Positions 9,601 through 13,331 of a stretch of DNA of 13,331 nucleotides are shown here, piece after piece (position 1 is the first letter of the stretch; each line of letters opens with the position of its first letter). Both the position numbers and the translations under genes were made by a program. The notes under the pieces are model-generated. The model ran no database searches. It worked only from the letters and a program-made list of their open reading frames with translations, and was not told where the DNA came from. This DNA comes from Phoronis ovalis (taxonomy: Eukaryota; Phoronida; Phoronidae), in contig JAOXYB010038840.1 in the NCBI GenBank assembly GCA_028565635.1, positions 1 through 13,331 of the forward strand. The letters are read 5' to 3'.

Positions 9601-12179
9601 TTACCAAATGCAAGAAAATCAATGCTAAAGCTTAAATTAGCTTGTATAGTCGATAAAAAATTATTTATAGTTGCTAGATTTAAATGCGTATATAGCGGGG
9701 GTAAATTGTGTAAACATAATTTAAGAACACTGTCAGATGCATGGTATGATTTAATTTTTAAGCCTTTGAATTCTAACACTTACAACATTCGGGACGACAA
9801 TATACTATCAAATAGGTACTAAAATCAGACAAAGCTAAGATCCAAACACTAAAAGATATCAGTTAAATTCATTACCACAAGTAGTGATATAACATTGCTT
9901 TATTAGGATTTCATTCATGCGATAGACTATTGTTCGATTGATTAATTTGTAGAAATGTATTGTTCAAGTACATTTTGCCTCCATGATATTGGTATATTGG
10001 AATGTTAAGGAAGTAGGCGTGATTAAAAGGCGTAATAGGATATATAGGTGTTCTTGTTTTATTTGCATGCACATCTTATACTTCGAGGTTACAAGTTTTG
10101 TAGTAGCGCCTAAAGTTTCCTCAAATGGCTGCTTTATTTTCAATCTCAAGTTTTAAATGATTAAAACGTGCTACAAATTATTTTTGTCCTCTGTGCTGTA
10201 TACATGCTAGCTAAAGTAGAAAAAAAATAGGAAAACTGTGGCTAATACTAAATTTTAACACACGTGTGATTTCAGCATATTACACGTAATTCTTCAAACG
10301 AAGCTCGCTGGACTGCATGGCTCAGAACGACCGGCCAATTAAACATTTTGACAGAAATATTTAACATAAAAATCCTTAAATGACTTTACTCATTAATTGT
10401 ATTATATTTGACTATCTTTTAAACATGGAATTATATTTTTAATGTTTCCACTATAGTTAAACACATTTAATAATAACATTTTAAATATCAAGCAAAACTG
10501 AAACATTTAAATTATTAAATATAGCCGCTCCTACATTTAAATCAAAACATTACGGAGTTATCTTAAATATGTGCTATAGATAATTTGTCATTATGGGAAA
10601 AAATAATAATGTTTACATAAATATATTTTACGCTAGAGACAAGTCACCTGCAGCGTGTCTATTTTGACAATAATAGCATGTCGTATTAAAAGCCAATACA
10701 AAAAATATGAATATGTATGAGTTGCGTCATAAAGTTCCTATGCTATTCTGCTTCATCTCTTTGATACTGTTCATTATTTGTATAATTATGAGTTTGCAAG
10801 CACTCACAATAATGCGACATTTGACCTATGTCCGGATTTATCAATAACTACAATATTTTGTGACAAGTTGATTTTCGATCAATGATATTCATTAAATGTC
10901 ACATAATGAGAAAGCTGATGATAGGCAGAAATCAATACACTTTACACGATCTCGGTTATAAAACATTGTTGTATGACATGTCTTCGTGTTTCACTCTTTT
11001 GAAAAGTCATCATGATGATGGCTTCAATATCGTCATGAAGTCCTAGGAAATGATAAGATAATCCGAATAACATCGGCAAACTACTCCCCGCATCCTTTTT
11101 GTGAAAGGTCTCAAAGTGAAACAGTCAATTAAATGAATCCTTATACATGGTCTTCTAAGAAGTCATTTCAGTGCTAGGCACAAATAATCGTCAAGAAGTC
11201 TTAGAAAATCGCAATAATAGTGAAACATTTCCTACACATGTTTATTATGAAAGGTACGTAGATGATATGATAAATATATGGAACGCTGGAAATATTTATA
11301 ATTAAATTCTGTGACTCCGAAATGTTGACATTGCTATATATTATGAAAATATTTGTTTGTCCCTTTCTTCGGGCTTCCGGGAACATCACTTTTTTAATAA
11401 ATATTTTTTTAAAATGTGTAATTTTCTGAATATAAAATCTTAAGTTATTTTGTTTTACAGGCTATTGTCAAGTGAAGACAAAATTAAAATGTAAATGTGC
11501 AAGGTTTCGGCAAATACACTTTTAAATTCTCCCTCGAGAGTTTGCCTATGTAATTCACTCTCGATCAACCGATAATTTGCATGTATAACAGTTCGACATC
11601 CCCGGGGAAGGTACTTAGGCAGGCAAAAAAGGATAGTTTTTCGAGAAGGAAAGGAATTGTACTTCAAACCCCCAAGACATCCCTAAAATCGCAATTGAGA
11701 TATCCGCATTCCAACTATCAAGTTGTCGCAAAAATTGGCCCTAAACAACACCAAGGCAATAAAAAGTAACATTTTTTGCTCAAAGTTGCACATAGTCTTC
11801 AAAAATGCGCCCTTTTCACGCTATTTTGCTATAAAAAAAACCCTACCCCCTTTAATTTTATACACAAGTGATTGCACCAGGCTGTCCCCTCGCACTGAGA
11901 ATATGATTCTACATCATACTACGCGGTGATGAAACAGTTTGAACTTCAATCGAATTTTCATAAACATTATAAACTCACCTCTAACTGGTCACTTATATAC
12001 TGTAGTAACTCATCATAAAATTCTTGTTGGAGTATTTCGTCAGCAACATCACCATTAATCTCATCTCTTGCAGGGTAAGCTTCATCCACATCATCGATCT
12101 CCTCACTTACAGTAGGGTAAGCCTGAATATTAGAGACAACAAAACACACCAACAGTGCTATCAGAATTTTGCTGATCAT
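480..12179 (-). CDS. PAL: Stand-alone peptidyl-alpha-hydroxyglycine alpha-amidating lyase, 9 exons, 400 aa
   Basis: The join is 12179-11979, 6908-6763, 5928-5812, 4368-4296, 3913-3777, 3255-3082, 2215-2103, 1680-1568 and 608-480. Every intron is GT-AG and every phase matches (0,2,2,0,2,2,1,0). PAL cleaves peptidyl-alpha-hydroxyglycine to the amidated peptide plus glyoxylate in secretory granules. Seen: signal peptide 1-20, acidic stretch 21-67, then six NHL-type blades at about 91-115, 157-186, 207-239, 260-290, 310-329 and 359-390. By alignment from memory to rat PAL, the zinc ligands are His160 (YLPHGL), His263 (IPHSI) and His364 (NPHDV). The calcium site is Val95, Leu162 and Asp365. The catalytic residues are Arg108 (HRG) and Tyr226 (DGYCN). 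Disulfides are Cys207-Cys227 and Cys275-Cys286. N-glycosylation sequons lie at Asn86 and Asn292. There is no PHM domain, membrane segment or cytosolic tail, and the protein ends IDDGGASEED. The propeller identification is very firm; the attachment of exon 1 across 5 kb is inferred from phase and the donor site. Confidence 0.92.
609..1567 (-). other. Intron 8 of PAL (959 bp), carries a MITE-like element
   Basis: The splice ends are GTAACA and TTCAG. About a third of the intron is the inverted-repeat element at 709-1050, listed separately. The remaining part, 1051-1567, is AT-rich sequence in which I see no gene or repeat. Confidence 0.9.
709..1050. mobile_element. Near-palindromic MITE-like (foldback) element, 342 bp
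   Basis: The two halves are inverted copies of each other around a centre near 880. The ends are GTGACACC at 709-716 and GGTGTCAC at 1043-1050. Inside, 725-743 matches the reverse complement of 1016-1034 at 17 of 19 bases. 793-807 matches that of 957-971 at 15 of 15. GCTAACT near 771 pairs with AGTTAGC near 983. Paired positions add up to about 1759-1764 throughout, so the arms are collinear with few gaps. There is no coding capacity. This is the layout of a non-autonomous DNA transposon with long terminal inverted repeats. I could not settle a target-site duplication. TTAAT lies outside the left end and ATTAA outside the right, but not at equal distance. Confidence 0.8.
1568..1680 (-). CDS. 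PAL: PAL exon 8 (aa 321-358)
   Basis: The acceptor is CATTTCCAG/CT and the donor GGGGAG/GTAACA. The exon is 113 nt, phase 1 in and phase 0 out. It completes Ala321 and reads DLMYVVNGETDEVTKVQG, then LTLHPDTGAILEKWSPFGE. This corresponds to the family's FAVNG..QGFVMNFSSGEI..F block ahead of the third zinc His. The open frame runs on at both sides for some codons, but splice signals and family alignment fix these ends. Confidence 0.93.
1681..2102 (-). other. Intron 7 of PAL (422 bp)
   Basis: The splice ends are GTATTT and TTTCCAG. The sequence is AT-rich, with no repeat, RNA or reading frame that I can support. Confidence 0.9.
2103..2215 (-). CDS. PAL: PAL exon 7 (aa 283-321)
   Basis: The acceptor is TTTTCAG/A and the donor AGCAAG/GTATTT. 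The exon is 113 nt, phase 2 in and phase 1 out. It completes Arg283 and reads IQCFVAGLNDSSQTGEYL, then LRSDDLGRPYALSYDQQ. Cys286 pairs with Cys275 (rat Cys713-Cys702), giving the usual CVADREN..RIQC block when joined to exon 6. Asn292-Asp-Ser is a possible glycosylation site. Confidence 0.94.
2216..3081 (-). other. Intron 6 of PAL (866 bp)
   Basis: The splice ends are GTAATA and TTTTCAG. Apart from the short inverted repeat at 2803-2837, I see only AT-rich unique sequence. Confidence 0.9.
2803..2837. repeat. Short inverted repeat in intron 6
   Basis: The arms are 2803-2815 (TGATATTCGAATT) and 2825-2837 (AATCCGAATATCA), 12 of 13 bases paired, with a 9-base loop. It is AT-rich and could be the relic of a small element end or chance. 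No function is proposed. Confidence 0.5.
3082..3255 (-). CDS. PAL: PAL exon 6: catalytic Tyr and second zinc His (aa 225-283)
   Basis: The acceptor is GTTTAAG/A, a less usual AAG but the only one that keeps the frame and the conserved GYCN word across the junction. The donor is CAGAG/GTAATA. The exon is 174 nt, phase 2 in and 2 out. It reads YCNARIMKFSPDGKLVSQWG, later FAIPHSIVL, then VCVADREN. Tyr226 corresponds to the catalytic Tyr654 of rat PAM. His263 is the second zinc ligand (rat His690). Cys227 and Cys275 take part in the two conserved disulfides. Confidence 0.95.
3256..3776 (-). other. Intron 5 of PAL (521 bp)
   Basis: The splice ends are GTAAGT and TTTAAG. A plus-strand open stretch at 3397-3636 has no recognisable product. 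Nothing else is seen. Confidence 0.9.
3777..3913 (-). CDS. PAL: PAL exon 5 (aa 180-225)
   Basis: The acceptor is AAATAG/G and the donor GACGG/GTAAGT. The exon is 137 nt, phase 0 in and phase 2 out. It reads VMKFGPDHKLSLVLGE, then PGSDNEHFCKPTDVAV, then STGDIFVADG. Cys207 in HFCKPTDVAV is the partner of Cys227 in the next exon (rat Cys634-Cys655). The pattern matches the third blade of PAL. Confidence 0.95.
3914..4295 (-). other. Intron 4 of PAL (382 bp)
   Basis: The splice ends are GTAATG and AAATAG. This is the shortest intron and is AT-rich. No separate feature is seen. Confidence 0.9.
4296..4368 (-). CDS. PAL: PAL exon 4: first zinc His (aa 155-179)
   Basis: The acceptor is TTTTTTAG/A, behind a run of T, and the donor is ATCAG/GTAATG. 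The exon is 73 nt, phase 2 in and phase 0 out. It reads FYLPHGLTVDSQGNTWVTD and then TALHQ, the most conserved PAL signature. His160 is the zinc ligand (rat His585) and Leu162 the backbone calcium ligand (rat Leu587). This is the shortest exon of the gene and is identified by sequence alone. Confidence 0.95.
4369..5811 (-). other. Intron 3 of PAL (1443 bp), carries a minisatellite
   Basis: The splice ends are GTAAGT and TTTTTTAG. It holds the ~30-bp degenerate tandem array at about 5101-5420, directly followed by a GC-richer, C-run segment to about 5470. A patch at about 4441-4590 is also clearly richer in GC (roughly 45% by my count) than the surrounding sequence and may be an old insertion. 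The open stretches here read across the repeats and are not genes. Confidence 0.88.
5101..5420. repeat. Degenerate ~30-bp minisatellite, about 10-11 units
   Basis: The recurring core is GGGTAGCAATCCAAATTTT with a variable remainder. The CAATCC-type word (including TAATCC and CAAACC variants) starts at 5105, 5137, 5167, 5197, 5228, 5257, 5292, 5304, 5337, 5368 and 5396. Most spacings are 28-33 bases. The best-preserved units are at about 5160-5220 and 5330-5345. The units differ from one another, so the array is old or is a scattered-repeat component and not a freshly expanded satellite. Confidence 0.85.
5812..5928 (-). CDS. PAL: PAL exon 3 (aa 116-155)
   Basis: The acceptor is TTCCACAG/G and the donor ACAT/GTAAGT. 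The exon is 117 nt, phase 2 in and 2 out. It completes Trp116 and reads SFDENNKYMDRTKGP, then SPLLKMDFNTGEVLEKWGEN. This matches the PAL segment between the first blade and the first zinc His (the SFD start and the final W-G-x-N are typical). The region between GP and SPLL is a variable loop in the family. Confidence 0.93.
5929..6762 (-). other. Intron 2 of PAL (834 bp)
   Basis: The splice ends are GTAGGT and CCACAG. It contains the 16-bp direct duplication at 6343-6374 and is otherwise very AT-rich, notably at 6590-6700, with no gene. Confidence 0.9.
6343..6374. repeat. 16-bp direct tandem duplication
   Basis: TTAGCGTGGGAGTATA at 6343-6358 is followed immediately by TTAGCGTAGGAGTATT at 6359-6374, 14 of 16 bases identical. 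This is a simple local duplication in intron 2. Confidence 0.8.
6763..6908 (-). CDS. PAL: PAL exon 2: first propeller blade, catalytic Arg (aa 68-116)
   Basis: The acceptor is ATTTTTAG/AAC and the donor TATG/GTAGGT. The exon is 146 nt, phase 0 in and phase 2 out. It codes the start of the PAL core, with an acidic WKLDSSWPEEN lead-in and then GQVAGVAVD and VIHRGNKVWD. The lead-in matches the ELDWP-like start of the catalytic core in bifunctional PAM. Arg108 of HRG corresponds to the catalytic Arg533 of rat PAM, and Val95 to calcium ligand Val520. Asn86-Ile-Thr is a possible glycosylation site. There is no Met just upstream, so this cannot be a first coding exon by itself. Confidence 0.93.
7997..8581. 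repeat. Copy 1 of a diverged tandem duplication in intron 1
   Basis: This copy is collinear with 8861-9432. Matched blocks are CTCTTAAGTAGCC (7997 and 8861), TGTGGTGTTT (8028 and 8892), AAATTAACCCTCTT (8244 and 9133), GGTTCCTAAAAA (8269 and 9157), ATTACAATAGTCAATT (8397 and 9246), CTTTTG-ACAAAAACAA (8523 and 9373) and AGAGCGT-AC-TAGC (8567 and 9418). The offset stays at 849-889 bases, so this is one ancient segmental duplication with small indels. No reading frame runs through it. Confidence 0.85.
8249..8296 (+). other. Two adjacent short hairpins in copy 1
   Basis: AACCCT at 8249-8254 can pair with AGGGTT at 8267-8272. Seven bases at 8283-8289 (GGCGTTA) read into a near-perfect palindrome GGCGTTAAAACGCC ending at 8296. 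In copy 2 the same place keeps AACC/GGTT and, further on, CGTG/CACG, so pairing is partly retained but with different bases. Whether this is a real RNA structure or chance is open. Confidence 0.35.
8719..8775. repeat. Perfect 21-bp tandem repeat, 2.7 copies
   Basis: The unit begins TTAGTTTGTAGG and ends AATATGTGA. Two full units (8719-8739 and 8740-8760) are identical and a third partial unit covers 8761-8775. The lack of differences between units suggests a recent expansion, likely length-variable between individuals. Confidence 0.95.
8861..9432. repeat. Copy 2 of the diverged tandem duplication in intron 1
   Basis: This is the partner of 7997-8581, in the same orientation. It has the same order of short conserved blocks separated by well-diverged sequence. 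The two copies are separated by about 280 bases that include the 21-bp tandem repeat at 8719-8775. I recognise no coding content or transposase-like ends. Confidence 0.85.
11029..11209. repeat. Small diverged direct duplication
   Basis: ATCGTCATGAAGTCCTAGG and following bases at 11029-11051 recur at 11187-11209, 20 of 23 identical. GTGAAAGGT near 11101 and ATGAAAGGT near 11248 follow at a similar distance. A weaker third echo lies near 11152 (GTCTTCTAAGAAGTCA). It suggests a local duplication of about 150-160 bases that has since diverged. Confidence 0.5.
11534..11564. repeat. 8-bp perfect inverted repeat
   Basis: TCGAGAGT at 11534-11541 and ACTCTCGA at 11557-11564 form a stem with a 15-base loop. 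It lies at the left side of the compositionally different block at about 11460-11930. It may be part of an old inserted element, but no matching far end was found. Confidence 0.5.
11979..12179 (-). CDS. PAL: PAL exon 1: signal peptide and acidic propeptide-like segment (aa 1-67)
   Basis: This codes residues 1-67. Residues 1-20 form a typical signal peptide: Lys4, a hydrophobic core ILIALLVCFVV, and cleavage likely after Ala20 (SNIQA/YP). Residues 21-67 hold 16 Asp/Glu and a single Arg, with the word AYP occurring twice. The start is the only Met in the exon. It has A at -3, and an in-frame TGA lies a short distance upstream. The donor GAG/GTGAGT is a strong consensus in phase 0, matching the phase-0 acceptor of exon 2. 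If the donor is not used, the frame continues three codons (VSL) to a stop at 11969-11967, giving a 70-residue secreted acidic peptide. An independent small secreted-peptide gene is therefore the main alternative reading. Confidence 0.75.
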
Positions 12180-13331
12180 CGTAGTGTCAAATCCTTGATG
12201 GCTAAACTTGTCTCAACAGTTAAGAAATCCCACTCAAAACTTCCGGATCTTCTAAGATATCGTTGTTTTTAAAACCTCTCTTGGCAAAGAAAACTGTCAG
12301 TGTGGTGTCTTTTCTAATAAGCTATATCTAACTGAATGTTTATCCCAATCAGGTACAAATCTGAAAGATAAATTAATAATGGTTATAAAAAATTCATGGA
12401 ACTACTTAACAATTTGTGCCTAGAAAAAAAATTACCGCACACGATAAAACAATTACAAGCAAGAATGAGTTATTCATGACGTAGTGCAGGTGAATTCCAG
12501 TGTGAATTGCGCTTAATTTTTCACCACGTTACAAAATATACAGAAATCTACACTGTACCATTACAATCAAAAGCGAAGAAATATATATTCCGTCACACAA
12601 AAGCAGGAATATTGAATTAATAGTAACAAGCGTTATGTAGTGAACTTCTTAAATGCCTGTGTCAGACCTAGTTACTGAAATCAAATCATTTAACATTTAC
12701 TTGATATTCTAATTTGCTAACGATGAATTCTTCTGAGATATATTCCTCATGAATAAATCAACACGCACGCCTACGGTTATATATTGAATACAGCATTTCC
12801 TTCGCCTCGTTAGATATACTCAACGTCTATGGGAATACGTAACTATGGAAACGGAACATAATAAAAATACAGAAATTCTTATAATTATACCTTTACAAGT
12901 CTCTTCAAAACACTGTTCATCTATCTTTCATTTTGCTTGTTAACGGCTTTGTGGTTTTGACTAGATAGTTCCTGCTGAATATGACGAGCTGTATACAGAA
13001 TGGATACGATATAGTCATTAATGGAACAGAAAATTCAATACTTTCAGGGAAAGCGTGGAAATAAATCATTATTTGTTGTTTACTTACTTGCATGCAGCAA
13101 AAGGATAATTTGACATAATCGGTACTGCCAACATATTTGCATTACTTTACAAAATTGAGCATATTTAGGGGCATATTTATGTGTCTTTATCATTGTAATT
13201 AACGTAAGTTATTACTGAAGCATGTCAATCTATGAAGCATAAAAGTTGATTTTACAGGTACACCCACCTTTTATTTGTTTTTCATTTGTGTTTACAAATG
13301 TATGCAAATAAACGTTTAAGTAATTGATAGC
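12180..13331 (-). promoter_or_regulatory. 5' UTR / upstream flank of PAL, no clear element
   Basis: This should hold the 5' UTR and promoter of the PAL gene. I find no TATAAA on the coding strand within the first few hundred bases and no CpG-rich patch. The bases just before the ATG contain AG words (for example near 12200) that could be acceptors of a non-coding first exon, so the transcription start cannot be placed. No other gene is visible. Confidence 0.35.

Larger units (their letters stand above)
6909..11978 (-). other. Intron 1 of PAL (5.07 kb)
   Basis: The splice ends are GTGAGT and TTTTTAG. It separates the signal-peptide exon from the catalytic exons. 6909-7990 shows no feature that I can support. 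7997-9432 is the diverged tandem duplication with a 21-bp repeat between the copies. 9433-9830 contains overlapping open stretches on both strands (127 codons minus, 84 codons plus) with no family resemblance. 9830-11020 is AT-rich with nothing recognised. 11029-11209 holds a small duplicated motif. 11460-11930 is a block of somewhat different composition with short open stretches, possibly an old insertion. A further small exon of phase 0-0 cannot be excluded. Confidence 0.75.

Noticed and set aside
11007-11018. Perfect 12-bp palindrome TCATCATGATGA
   Set aside because: Too short and simple to be taken as a binding site without other evidence.
12024-12272. Plus-strand open frame of 82 codons
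   Set aside because: It lies antisense to the signal-peptide exon; the minus-strand reading has a good signal peptide and a consensus donor.
1-13331. tRNA, rRNA, CRISPR array, operon or bacterial defence system
   Set aside because: No cloverleaf with a GGTTCRANNCC-type arm, no regularly spaced conserved direct repeats with unique spacers, and the only gene is split by spliceosomal introns.
12180-13331. PHM (monooxygenase) exons upstream that would make a bifunctional PAM
   Set aside because: No open frame with copper-binding His motifs was found, and the signal peptide exon already supplies the N-terminus.

Overview
The window is AT-rich, intron-containing metazoan DNA that carries one recognisable gene, on the minus strand. 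The gene is a complete single-domain peptidyl-alpha-hydroxyglycine alpha-amidating lyase (PAL), the enzyme of the last step in making C-terminally amidated neuropeptides and hormones. Nine coding exons can be joined with consistent reading phases at every junction. They give a 1203-nt reading frame including the stop, or 400 residues. The organism is most likely an invertebrate. A mollusc, possibly a bivalve, is my guess from the AT-rich introns with MITE-like and minisatellite repeats and the frequent ACATGTA-type words, but this is weakly supported.

Layout, read in the direction of the gene (right to left on the given strand). 13331-12180 is the 5' flank or 5' UTR, with no clear promoter element. 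12179-11979 is exon 1, coding for a signal peptide and a strongly acidic propeptide-like stretch. 11978-6909 is a 5.07-kb first intron holding a diverged tandem duplication (7997-8581 and 8861-9432), a perfect 21-bp short tandem repeat (8719-8775) and other small repeats. 6908-480 holds exons 2-9, coding for the six-bladed PAL propeller, with introns of 0.38-1.44 kb. Intron 3 contains a degenerate ~30-bp minisatellite (about 5101-5420). Intron 8 contains a near-palindromic 342-bp MITE-like element (709-1050). 479-1 is the 3' UTR or 3' flank, with a possible AATAAA signal at 326-321.

All the residues I can place from the known rat PAL structure are present: three zinc His, the calcium ligands, the catalytic Arg and Tyr, and both disulfide pairs. 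The enzyme is therefore probably active. No PHM (monooxygenase) domain is encoded here. The signal peptide exon lies directly before the PAL core, so this looks like a stand-alone secretory-pathway PAL, as in Drosophila, and not the bifunctional PAM of vertebrates. I see no second gene, no RNA gene, no CRISPR array and no undescribed defence-type system. The interest lies in the PAL N-terminus and in the structured repeats inside the introns.
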